Assembly (NCBI GenBank): GCA_022360105.1
Contig: JAKSDL010000866.1
Location: forward strand, 1 to 14,357
Source of the DNA: Pseudomonadota bacterium
Lineage (GTDB): Bacteria > SAR324 > XYD2-FULL-50-16 > JAHJRI01
Direction: 5' to 3'
Length of the DNA stretch: 14,357 bases
Below, one piece after another: positions 6,096 to 14,289 of this stretch (positions are counted from its first letter, which is position 1; every line of letters begins with the position of its first letter). Position numbers and translations under genes: made by a program. The notes beneath the pieces are model-generated. The model ran no database searches, was not told the DNA's origin, and was given only the letters and a program-made list of their open reading frames with translations.

Positions 6096-9000
6096 TTAGT
6101 GAGAACGCAGTCGAATCCCGGATACTAACGACGTAGAGACCTTTTTCCTTAGCCATTCCGAGAAATTATCGATCAGGTTATAGATTGTTGGCAAGATAAT
6201 TAGGGTTACGAAAGTAGAAAGCAATAATCCGCCGACAATCGCCCTGGCCATGGGATAATAAGGAGGACCATCTCCTCCTACCAGGGAAGTGCTGATACAA
6301 AGTGGAATCAGACCCAGGATTGTAGTTGCCGCTGTCATCAAAATGGGTCTCATCCTGTCTCCCCCGGCTTGAATAAGGGCTTCCCTTTTTTCCAATCCCT
6401 TAGCCCTGAGTTGATTGATGGAATCGATCAACACAATTCCGTTATTGACGACAACCCCGGTCAGGACAAGCACACCAATCCAGGCCATAAAGGTAAAAAT
6501 AGTGTTTGTCACCAGGAAGAACCAGAAAACCCCCACAATTGAATAGCTGATTGAAAGCCAGATAGCCCAGGGAAACAATACTGATTCAAACAACGACGCC
6601 ATGACTAAAAAAATCAATACAATTGCCAAAGCCACATTGAAAATAAGAATCGATTCCGTTTCGTCTTCTTTTTTCATGGAATCACCAAACTCCCAGGAAA
6701 TTCCAGACGGCAGATCCATTTCAACCATTTTCTTGCTGACCGTTTCCTTAATATCATCCATCGTCATCAAACCACGATTTATGTATAACAGCAGTGAGAT
6801 TCTCCGATTTTTCCTGTAAATGGATGTAGGCCCTTTTCCCTCTTTCAGACTGGCAAGGGAATCCAATGTAAATTGAACACCTTCCTCGTTTTCAAATCTA
6901 AGATTCTGCAGATTTCCAAATCCCTGCCGATCCTTTTCATCAAACATCACCTCCACTTCTACTTCCTCCTCTGAAGTGGTAATACTTTTGATGTTATATC
7001 CCCGCATGGCCAGCGAAACATGTTCAGCAATGGCTTCCGGTATCAGTTTAAACTTTCTGATTTTTTCTTTGTCCAGCGTGATCAACAAGTTATTCTCATC
7101 TGCTTTGCGGTCTGTGGTAAGATCTCCCAATCCCTCTATCGATTTCAATTTACGGATAACTTTCTTGGATACATCTGCCAATTGCTGGTAGGCCGGACCT
7201 TTTAAAACAATATGCAGCTTCTTGTCATTGCCACCGGCTTTCCGTTCGGAAAAACCGGGTTTACCGACCACCACATCCGGAAGGCCTTTTTTGATCAGCA
7301 GTTGAATCTGTTTTTGACTTTTATTGGCATCCGTTCCCTTTTTTAACTGCAGTGTTGTGACGGCATGCAGACGGGAATAGTCGCTGTAAACGGAGTTGAT
7401 TTCAAATTCATCCTGATGAGTGAGCAAATACTGTTCAATTCGGGAAACAGAGTGTTCGACTTTCTTTAAGGGATAAGGATTGGAAATGTTGTATTGAAGC
7501 TGCAGTATGCGGTTTTCCCCGTCGGACATCAGGTCGGTTTTCACAATCTTTGCAGGAATTGCCATGGAGGCTAAAAGCAAGATGCTTAACAAAACAGTTG
7601 TTTTGGGATGGTCCAGCATCCATGATAACACCCGTCGATAGCGAAATGCCAAGGATTCGATCCAGGGAACCTCTTTGCCGGCTTTTCCTAGTCGGATCAC
7701 CATGGTCAGCATGGGAATAACGGTTTGTGCTGTAAGCAATGAAGAGCACAAGGCGATGGAAAAGGTCATTCCGATATGTTTTAGATAGTAGGTAATTTCG
7801 CTGCTTTTCCCCACCATGTTGGGTAAAAAAACAATGATTGTCGTTAATGTCCCGGCCGCTATTGCAAGACTAACCTGGTCACTGGCCAATTCGATGGCTG
7901 ACACCCTGTCCGTTTCGCTGCTCAAATGTCGCTGGATATTTTCAACGATCACCACGGAGTTATCGACGATCATGCCCACTGCGAGCAGCAGCCCTAACAT
8001 AGTCAGAATGTTTAACGAATATCCCAGGAAATACATGCAAGCCAGTGTAAAGAATAAAGAGAGTGGAATTGAAGCGGCCACAATCAGCGTTGGAACGATC
8101 TGTCTTAGAAATAAAAATAGAACGACAATGGCTAGTAGAAGCCCGATGATCCCTGACTTCAGCAATTCATTTAAAGAACTTTTGATAGCATCGGCAGAAT
8201 TGTAAATCGGCAAAAATTCGATCCCCTCCATGGCCGGCAAGTTTTTGATTCGTTTCAGCTCCTTCTGAACCTTTTGGGTAACCTCAACAATGTTAGCTCC
8301 TGACTCCTTATAAATATCGACGGCAATGGCATCTTTGCCGTTTAGTCTTCGCTTTTGTTCCACTTTGGCAACTTCGTATGTCAAAGTCGCAACATCTTTC
8401 AGCCGCAGATTGTAATCACCTATTATTGATTCATTCAATTCTTCCAGATTTGTCAACTTTCCAATTGGTCGCAACAAGAACTGTCTCTGCCCATCTTTGA
8501 TAGTGCCGGCAGACATACTGAAATTTACTTTATCCAACATGTCTGCCAACAGAGCAAGATTTATTTTGTACGCCTTGATTTTGTTGGCCTGGAGATTGAT
8601 TCTCGCTTTCTTCTTGTTAACTCCATAGAGATCAACTTTGGAAACGCCGTCGATTCTTTTTAGTCGTTGCTTTAAAATCTTATTAAAGGCGTGATACATA
8701 TGGTTGACGTTGGTTTTGCTGGAAATTGACAGCTCAAGTATTGGGATATCAGCCATGCTCCATTTCCCCAAAAAAATCCTACCAATATCCCGCGGCAGGT
8801 CCTGTTTGATGTTCTCAAGTTTTTCCCTGATCTCAATAGACTTCATGGTGGAATTAACTCCCCATTTGAACTCCACAAAAATTTCTGCTCCTGACTCGCT
8901 GGAACTTGATTCTATGTTTTTGATTCCCCCAACCAGCGCAATGATTTCCTCAACCGGTTTGGTTACCTGCTTTTCAACCTGTTCAGGTGTGGATCTGAAA

Positions 9001-9152
9001 TAGGGAATATAAATATACACAAACGGTAGTTCTGTATTCGGCATCAACTCCAAGGGTAACTTTTGGGAAGATAGGCCGCCAACTACTGCGAAAGACAAAA
9101 ATATCATGGCAATAGTGACCGGACGTTTTAAGGCAAAGTGTGTGAGTTTCAT
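6096..9152 (-). CDS. RND efflux pump inner-membrane subunit (second of two)
   Basis: This 1018-aa proton-driven transporter of the ACR_tran/HAE family would export hydrophobic or amphiphilic compounds through a tripartite complex. It starts with the usual cytoplasmic MKLTHFALKRPVTIAMIFLS before helix 1 (about 11-30). Two large periplasmic loops (about 31-330 and 536-832) and the expected bundles of membrane helices follow (about 333-490 and 834-997). Conserved stretches are STPEQVEKQVTKPVEE (54-69), VGMIVDNSVVIVENIQRHL (392-410), VNNGIVLIDSINQLRAKG (902-919) and DRMRPILMT (932-940). In the relay, the second TM4 Asp of AcrB is Asn398 (Asp397 is kept), and the position of AcrB Lys940 is Asn. 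It lies 179 bp after the other RND gene and 137 bp before the response regulator. The start lacks a clear Shine-Dalgarno site. The two pumps may form a mixed trimer as MdtB and MdtC do, or may work separately; this one looks the more divergent of the pair. Confidence 0.88.
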   Translation of the reverse strand: MKLTHFALKRPVTIAMIFLSFAVVGGLSSQKLPLELMPNTELPFVYIYIPYFRSTPEQVEKQVTKPVEEIIALVGGIKNIESSSSESGAEIFVEFKWGVNSTMKSIEIREKLENIKQDLPRDIGRIFLGKWSMADIPILELSISSKTNVNHMYHAFNKILKQRLKRIDGVSKVDLYGVNKKKARINLQANKIKAYKINLALLADMLDKVNFSMSAGTIKDGQRQFLLRPIGKLTNLEELNESIIGDYNLRLKDVATLTYEVAKVEQKRRLNGKDAIAVDIYKESGANIVEVTQKVQKELKRIKNLPAMEGIEFLPIYNSADAIKSSLNELLKSGIIGLLLAIVVLFLFLRQIVPTLIVAASIPLSLFFTLACMYFLGYSLNILTMLGLLLAVGMIVDNSVVIVENIQRHLSSETDRVSAIELASDQVSLAIAAGTLTTIIVFLPNMVGKSSEITYYLKHIGMTFSIALCSSLLTAQTVIPMLTMVIRLGKAGKEVPWIESLAFRYRRVLSWMLDHPKTTVLLSILLLASMAIPAKIVKTDLMSDGENRILQLQYNISNPYPLKKVEHSVSRIEQYLLTHQDEFEINSVYSDYSRLHAVTTLQLKKGTDANKSQKQIQLLIKKGLPDVVVGKPGFSERKAGGNDKKLHIVLKGPAYQQLADVSKKVIRKLKSIEGLGDLTTDRKADENNLLITLDKEKIRKFKLIPEAIAEHVSLAMRGYNIKSITTSEEEVEVEVMFDEKDRQGFGNLQNLRFENEEGVQFTLDSLASLKEGKGPTSIYRKNRRISLLLYINRGLMTMDDIKETVSKKMVEMDLPSGISWEFGDSMKKEDETESILIFNVALAIVLIFLVMASLFESVLFPWAIWLSISYSIVGVFWFFLVTNTIFTFMAWIGVLVLTGVVVNNGIVLIDSINQLRAKGLEKREALIQAGGDRMRPILMTAATTILGLIPLCISTSLVGGDGPPYYPMARAIVGGLLLSTFVTLIILPTIYNLIDNFSEWLRKKVSTSLVSGIRLRSH

Positions 9153-9331
9153 TGGTTCATATTTTGTTGTTTAGAATATGAGCAGCCAGTTAAACATTAA
9201 AAAATAGTAATACAACCAATCACACAAAGAGCATTGAGAAAAGAATGTAAGTAGTATAATAGTCATTTGTTAATTGTGCTTTTTATAAATCAGATGTTTC
9301 CTATAAGCGCAGCAAAGGTCGGCACCTTAAA

Positions 9332-12300
9332 CTAAGATTTTCGATCAACCAGACTATAGACGGTAGGAACGATTACCAGTGTCAAAAGGGTCGACCCCAA
9401 TAGGCCACCAATCACTGTCACTGCCATCGGGGATCTTATTTCGGAACCCTCACCAACCCCCAATGCCATAGGTATAAGACCCAGTGTTGTCGTCAGGGTG
9501 GTCATCAAAATAGGCCGCAACCTCATTTTCCCGGCTTCCATAATAGCGTCCGATTTTGCTGTTCCTTCCGCCCGAAACTGGTTGATTTTATCAATTAAAA
9601 CAATTGCATTGTTAACTACAATGCCTGCCAACAAAATGGCTCCTATGAAAACAATCACACTAATTTTGGAACCGGTTAGATACAAAGCCAGGACAGCTCC
9701 GATCAATGAGAGAGGAATAGAAAAAAGTATCACCAGTGGATGAATAAAGGATTCGAATTGTGAGGCCATGACGAGATACACCAGAAAAACCGCCAACAAC
9801 AAAGCCATCTTCAGGGAAGCAAACGATTTCTCCATTTCTTGGTTTTGTCCCGAAACATCGATTGTAATACCAGGTGGAATCACCAGCTGATTGACAATTG
9901 CATAAATACCCTTCACTGCTGTTCCCAAGTCAGTTGTCGTATAATCAGCACTGATTATGGCGACTCGATGTTGATCAACTCGCTTAATCTCTCCTGGACT
10001 GGTCGCTTCCTTGATAGTTGCCACTGAATCAAGTGAGAGCGGGTTTATATGTTCAGGATTGATGATTAACCGATTTATCTCATTAACTGATGATTCTCTG
10101 GTGTCAACTGCGTTGACATGAATATCGATTTTCTGTTCCTTGTTGCTGAATTTGGTAGGTACGTTTCCTTGTACCTGATACATAATGCGCTGCGCAATTT
10201 CGTAAGGCTGCAGTTTGAGTGACGCCAGTTTATCCTTATCAAAATGGATCTGCAGTTCGGGCTGTCCTTCGTCCACAGAAGACCTGATATCCTTGAATAA
10301 TCCACTGGCCGACATATCAGCTACCAGCCGTGAACCTATTTCCTGCAGTAAGTCAAGGTTGTAACCGGAAATTTCGATTTCCAGAGGAGTTTTCAACGAA
10401 AACAAAGATGGCTTTTTGATTTTATATTCAATCCCCGGAACTCGTTGCAGGCTTTTCCTGATCGAGCCAATGACAGCATCTTCCGGTCTTTTGCTGTCAT
10501 TTACCAAAAGCACACTGACCTCACCCTTGTTTTCGCCTTTTTTACCTTTTCCGGAAGAAAATCGATTGCCGCTGCCGGACATGGAAAAAGATGATTTTAC
10601 CTCTGGAATCTCAGCAACGCTTTTTTGAATGCCAGCTATTACTTCATCAGTTTTCCTGATCGGTGTTCCCGGGGGCAATTCAACTGATATTTTGAATTCA
10701 TTTTGTGCCATGGATGGTATTAGTTCCACGCCTAGCTTTGGCACCAAAAAAAGAGTAAATGCAAACATTCCAATTCCAACACCCAGCACAACTGTTTTAT
10801 GTTTTAGTGACCAGCCAAGCAGAGGCAAATACCACTTTTCGATTAGACCATAAATAGCTTGAATTCCCATTATTAAAGGCTTGAAGATTAGAAATAGTCC
10901 TTTCACTACAAAAGGGAACATTTTTTTAAGACCAGCCGATCTTTTTAGATCGCCTTTTAACACCGGATCACTTGATGGCACAGAAAGTTGCGCGTCACTC
11001 TTTCCCTGAGCGGCAAGCATGGGAATCAGAGTCAAAGCAACCACCAGAGACGCAATCAGTGAAAAGGTGATGGTTAACGCCTGATCCTTAAACAGCTGAC
11101 CCGCAATACCTTCTACAAATACCATTGGAAAAAACACGGCAATGGTCGTTAAGGTAGAAGCAGTAACAGCCGAAATAACTTCTCCGGCCCCTTTGGTTGC
11201 AGCTAAAACAGCGTCGACACCTTTCTCCAAATGACGGTGAACATTCTCAAGCACAACAATGGAATTATCCAGCAACATGCCAATTCCGAGAGTGATACCT
11301 CCCAGGGACATGATATTTAGGGTCACTCCGTTTCCATACATCAGGTTAAACGTTGCTATGACAGAAACCGGAATAGAAAAAGAGATGATAACGGTAGCCC
11401 ACAGGTTTTTTAGGAAGGTATATAGGATGATCACAGCAAGGATGCCACCAATTAAGCCAGTTACCATCACATCACTTACGGCATTTTGAATAAACACAGC
11501 CTGATTGGATAGTATCTCAAGCCTGATATCAGACGGTAATGTTTTTTCAATTTGCTTTATGGTCTCCAACACCACGGTTGCCACCTCAACTATATTAGCA
11601 TCTCCCTCCTTATAAACAGCTATCTCAACGGCCTCTTCACCATTGAGGCGCGTGATGGCCTTTTGCTTTTTAAACCCATTTTGGATTTTACTGATATCCC
11701 TTAAGAAAACAGGGATATCGTTTTGATTGGAAATAACAATCTTCTCAATATCATCAAGAGTCTTAAAGCGATTGACAGACTTTAGCAGAAATTGCTGTCT
11801 GCCTTCTTTAAGAATCCCCCCTGAGCTATCGATATTTTCGCTGCTAATCTGGGAATTTATTGCTTCCAGGGTCAGCTGATGTTTGACCAGTTTTTGCTGG
11901 TCCAGTTGAACCTGAATGTTGGTTTTCAAACCACCGCTAACCTTAACAGCTGCCACACCAGGAACGGTATCGATAGACTTTTTAACCGATTCCTCGGAAA
12001 ACAGCCTCAATCGGCTCAATGTTTCTTGAAAATCCTGCTGCTTTTCTCTTTTTTTCTCATACGATACGACGCCAATCCTAATTACGGGCTCAAAAGAGGG
12101 ATCAAATCGTAACACAATGGGCCTTTTGGCTTTGAAGGGCAATTCCACGGCGTCCGCTTTTTCCCTGATATCCATAATGGCAAGGTCGATGTTTGTTCCC
12201 CAATTGAACTCAAGCAGAATTTCAGACATTCCCGTACTGGAGGTGGAACTGATCCTTCTTATGTTTTTAACAATGCCAAGAGCTTCCTCCAGAGGTTTGG

Positions 12301-12493
12301 TAATGAGAGACTCCACTTCCGAAGGTGCCGCCTGCAAGTATTCGGTCTTTATCGTCACACTTGGATAGGTGAGTTCCGGTAATAGGTTGGTTTTCAAACG
12401 CATCAGAGAAATTGCTCCAAAAACCATTACGGCTATCGTTACCATGATTACCGTGACTTTCCGTCTAACGGCTGTTTCTACAATGGTTTTCAT
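9332..12493 (-). CDS. RND efflux pump inner-membrane subunit (first of two)
   Basis: This 1053-aa ACR_tran/HAE transporter is complete. The N-terminus is MKTIVETAVRRKVTVIMV with helix 1 at about 12-30. The first periplasmic loop (about 31-338) includes APSEVESLITKPLEEALG (56-73). TM4 carries IGMLLDNSIVVLEN with Asp409-Asn410. A long cytoplasmic loop with amphipathic helices spans about 495-560. The second periplasmic loop (about 588-890) holds a Gly/Lys-rich insert, SSGKGKKGENKGE, near 646-658. TM10 has GIVVNNAIVLIDKINQFR, with Asn at the AcrB Lys940 position, then MRLRPILMTTLTTTLGLIPM. This motif set resembles SwrC-like and related HAE pumps more than AcrB. The gene is 262 bp downstream of the adaptor gene and is the likely direct partner of that adaptor. 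A short hairpin lies just after its stop codon. No Shine-Dalgarno site is evident. The substrate cannot be predicted. Confidence 0.9.
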   Translation of the reverse strand: MKTIVETAVRRKVTVIMVTIAVMVFGAISLMRLKTNLLPELTYPSVTIKTEYLQAAPSEVESLITKPLEEALGIVKNIRRISSTSSTGMSEILLEFNWGTNIDLAIMDIREKADAVELPFKAKRPIVLRFDPSFEPVIRIGVVSYEKKREKQQDFQETLSRLRLFSEESVKKSIDTVPGVAAVKVSGGLKTNIQVQLDQQKLVKHQLTLEAINSQISSENIDSSGGILKEGRQQFLLKSVNRFKTLDDIEKIVISNQNDIPVFLRDISKIQNGFKKQKAITRLNGEEAVEIAVYKEGDANIVEVATVVLETIKQIEKTLPSDIRLEILSNQAVFIQNAVSDVMVTGLIGGILAVIILYTFLKNLWATVIISFSIPVSVIATFNLMYGNGVTLNIMSLGGITLGIGMLLDNSIVVLENVHRHLEKGVDAVLAATKGAGEVISAVTASTLTTIAVFFPMVFVEGIAGQLFKDQALTITFSLIASLVVALTLIPMLAAQGKSDAQLSVPSSDPVLKGDLKRSAGLKKMFPFVVKGLFLIFKPLIMGIQAIYGLIEKWYLPLLGWSLKHKTVVLGVGIGMFAFTLFLVPKLGVELIPSMAQNEFKISVELPPGTPIRKTDEVIAGIQKSVAEIPEVKSSFSMSGSGNRFSSGKGKKGENKGEVSVLLVNDSKRPEDAVIGSIRKSLQRVPGIEYKIKKPSLFSLKTPLEIEISGYNLDLLQEIGSRLVADMSASGLFKDIRSSVDEGQPELQIHFDKDKLASLKLQPYEIAQRIMYQVQGNVPTKFSNKEQKIDIHVNAVDTRESSVNEINRLIINPEHINPLSLDSVATIKEATSPGEIKRVDQHRVAIISADYTTTDLGTAVKGIYAIVNQLVIPPGITIDVSGQNQEMEKSFASLKMALLLAVFLVYLVMASQFESFIHPLVILFSIPLSLIGAVLALYLTGSKISVIVFIGAILLAGIVVNNAIVLIDKINQFRAEGTAKSDAIMEAGKMRLRPILMTTLTTTLGLIPMALGVGEGSEIRSPMAVTVIGGLLGSTLLTLVIVPTVYSLVDRKS

Positions 12494-12632
12494 TTTTCAA
12501 AACAATATTAAGAGATGATTTGTATGACCGTCATCGGGTAGATTCTCTTCACGTTGATTGTCCCGCTCCCAACATCCGTTTACAATGTGATGATAAAATT
12601 CCCGAGAGATCAAACAGTGAAAAGATGAACCC

Positions 12633-12650
12633 ACTAACTGATCAGTTCGT
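12633..12650. promoter_or_regulatory. palindromic site between the adaptor and first RND genes
   Basis: AACTGATCAGTT (12636-12647) is a perfect 12-bp palindrome. After one mismatched pair the symmetry continues for two more pairs, giving 18 bp: ACTAACTGATCAGTTCGT. It sits in the middle of the 262-bp gap, about 140 bp upstream of the RND start at 12493. No gene is visible in this gap. The palindrome may be an operator for an internal promoter, but I see no convincing -10/-35 pair tied to it. Confidence 0.3.
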
Positions 12651-12755
12651 ATACCGTATCGATGGGTGAGTTCTTATGCTGATTATAAGAGGAGAACTTA
12701 TTCAGCTATCTGTTCAAAGTAATAGTCTTTACAAGTCAGTAATCCTGCCCGGTAA

Positions 12756-13835
12756 TCATTCAATGACCTTAACCGTTGACCCGTCTTTTAAATTGTTAAA
12801 TCCGTTCACAATAACCCTGCTGTTGGGGTCAATTCCCATCACCTCAACAATCCCCTTTTGAGAGAAACCTTTTTTCACCGGCTTTTTTGCAACCTTACTT
12901 CCGTTTAACACATACACATATTCGGAACCTGATTCGTTACGAATAGCCTCCCTGGGAACCAGCAGGGCGTTGATATGTTTATCGTATTCGATCACGATCC
13001 TGGCAAACATACCCGGTTTTAACTTTCCCAATTCATTGTCCAATCGAATCTTCAAGGAAAAAGTGCCTGAATGTGAATTGACAACCGGGCTTATTTCGGT
13101 AACTACTCCCCTGAAAACTTTATTTTTAAAAGCATCAACCGCTACATCTGCAACCAGATTATTCCTGAACAAAGACAGTTTATGCTCAGGGATATGAATG
13201 GTCGCAGTTAACGGTTTAAACGAGGTAATTTCAAATACTGTTTGATAAACCTGCACCAGGTTACCGGGTTTTACATGTTTTTTAACCAAAACACCGGAAA
13301 TCGGGGCTTTAATTTGACCTTTTTCCAGACTTAATTTTGCCAATTCATACACAATCTTCTGTGATTGATAAGATAGTTGTATTTCCTTTACTGTTTCGCT
13401 GGTGACAACATTCTTGGCCAGCAGTTTCCGATTAACCACCAGTTGGCGTTTTAAATCTTTTAATTTGTTCTGTTCCAAACTGAGCTGCAGTTTTTCCTGT
13501 CGGCTGTCCAGTCGGGCCAGAACCTGTCCCTTCTCAACCTGTTGTCCTTCTTTGACCAACACTTCACGCAAAACGCCCTGTTTCTCAGCGACAATAACCG
13601 CTTCGTATTTGGCTTTTAAACTTGTCGAACCCAAATGGCTGGCAGCAATGTCTCCAATAGTTATACTTGCCACCTCGACCGGAATAATTTCTTCTCCGGG
13701 CTCTTCATTCTTTTCTGCAACTGCGGAATGCAGTTCGGTCTGACAACCTGCAAAATAGAAAACAGAGAAAGGTAATAGCAGGAGAACTATTCCTAGCGAT
13801 AGTTTTGAGAGACGTTTTTCCATGGGTAATCTCAT
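12756..13835 (-). CDS. RND periplasmic adaptor (membrane fusion) lipoprotein
   Basis: This adaptor links an RND pump to an outer-membrane channel. It is 359 aa. The hydrophobic leader (about 12-28) ends in lipobox FAGC with Cys31, so it is predicted to be lipid-anchored. Two half-lipoyl segments (about 78-110 with VLVKEGQQVEKGQVLARLDS, and 174-204 with QIKAPISGVLVKKHVKPGNLV) flank a short helical hairpin (about 111-172). A beta-barrel (about 205-285, with LKPGMFARIVIEY) and a membrane-proximal domain (about 286-359, with ALLVPREAI) follow. The hairpin is of the short HlyD/MexA-like kind. Residue +2 after Cys31 is Gln, not the Asp that retains AcrA-type lipoproteins in enterobacteria, but that rule is not universal. 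An alternative start is Met5 (13823). Neither start has a clear Shine-Dalgarno site. It is the first gene of the pump series, with a PmrA-like direct repeat 76 bp upstream. Confidence 0.9.
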   Translation of the reverse strand: MRLPMEKRLSKLSLGIVLLLLPFSVFYFAGCQTELHSAVAEKNEEPGEEIIPVEVASITIGDIAASHLGSTSLKAKYEAVIVAEKQGVLREVLVKEGQQVEKGQVLARLDSRQEKLQLSLEQNKLKDLKRQLVVNRKLLAKNVVTSETVKEIQLSYQSQKIVYELAKLSLEKGQIKAPISGVLVKKHVKPGNLVQVYQTVFEITSFKPLTATIHIPEHKLSLFRNNLVADVAVDAFKNKVFRGVVTEISPVVNSHSGTFSLKIRLDNELGKLKPGMFARIVIEYDKHINALLVPREAIRNESGSEYVYVLNGSKVAKKPVKKGFSQKGIVEVMGIDPNSRVIVNGFNNLKDGSTVKVIE

Positions 13836-13911
13836 CTAGTTAGTTGATTATCTTTAATTGAGAGTAATCCCTCCCTTTCTGACATCCATTTTGCCAAACA
13901 AGACTAACGAT

Positions 13912-13929
13912 AACCTTACTCCAACCTTA
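13912..13929 (-). promoter_or_regulatory. PmrA/QseB-like direct-repeat box upstream of the adaptor gene
   Basis: The minus strand reads TAAGGTT (13929-13923), GGAG, TAAGGTT (13918-13912): two identical heptamers with an 11-bp period. OmpR-family regulators bind such tandem half-sites one helical turn apart, and the Salmonella PmrA box CTTAAGGTTCACTTAAGGTT has the same TAAGGTT-N4-TAAGGTT core. A further AAGGTT lies upstream (13944-13939), and TTACC-AATC-GGTAA (13927-13940) is a small dyad overlapping the distal half-site. The proximal half-site ends 76 bp before the adaptor start. TAGTCT, 5 bp downstream of the box, could be a weak -10. The response regulator at 5278-5958 is the natural candidate to bind here. 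Confidence 0.55.
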
Positions 13930-14210
13930 CCAATCGGTAACCTTGTGATAAAATCCTCCTTGAAGATGCAGTTACAATCATGTGTGACAAACAGGATCAG
14001 AACGTTACCCGCATAAATGTGGAGTAATGAGATGTGTAAACCATGGGTTAATTCACAATAAACCGAATATCAACCTAGCCCAGTTATAAGCTCAAACAAA
14101 AAAAAACCATAAATAAGCATTTTATAACAGCTAGATAGACCCCCATCCATGCTATGAAAAACGTTCGGTAAAAATTAAGAAATCGAAAAAAAATATTTGA
14201 CGCTAAGGTT

Positions 14211-14277
14211 TTATTCGGATAATAATGTTATACTTTTCGGTATAAAATATAGATTTATTCGGATTAAATTTTTAATC
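14211..14277 (+). promoter_or_regulatory. extended -10 promoter with 22-bp-spaced TTCGG motifs
   Basis: TGTTATACT (14226-14234) is an extended -10 element, placing transcription start near 14241. TTCGG occurs at 14214, 14236 and 14258, exactly 22 bp apart (two helical turns). The first and third lie in the identical decamer TTATTCGGAT. A fourth TTCGG lies at 14164, out of phase. A perfect inverted repeat GATTAAA-TT-TTTAATC (14262-14277) follows, 12 bp before the start codon at 14290. Together these look like an operator array for repression or autoregulation. The remainder of the gap 13836-14210 holds only the box upstream of the adaptor gene, a poly-A tract near 14099 and a lone TAAGGTT at 14204-14210. 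Confidence 0.45.
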
Positions 14278-14289
14278 ATAGATAAGGAA

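Noticed and set aside
7816..8205. Open frame on the plus strand opposite the second RND gene
   Set aside because: It is antisense to conserved transmembrane segments; the translated product resembles no protein and has no start signals.
9234..9260. Plus-strand TTGAGA and TATAAT in the gap between the two RND genes, possibly an antisense promoter
   Set aside because: The spacing is only 15 bp and no plus-strand gene follows; the gap is AT-rich, so chance is likely.
9314..9328. AAGGT-CGGC-ACCTT hairpin just after the first RND stop codon
   Set aside because: It has only five pairs and no T-run downstream on the minus strand; it may slow polymerase or protect RNA ends, but it is not supported as a terminator.
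10938..10953. CGATCT-TTTT-AGATCG hairpin
   Set aside because: It lies inside the first RND coding region in a stretch encoding a normal cytoplasmic loop; a 6-bp stem is expected by chance.
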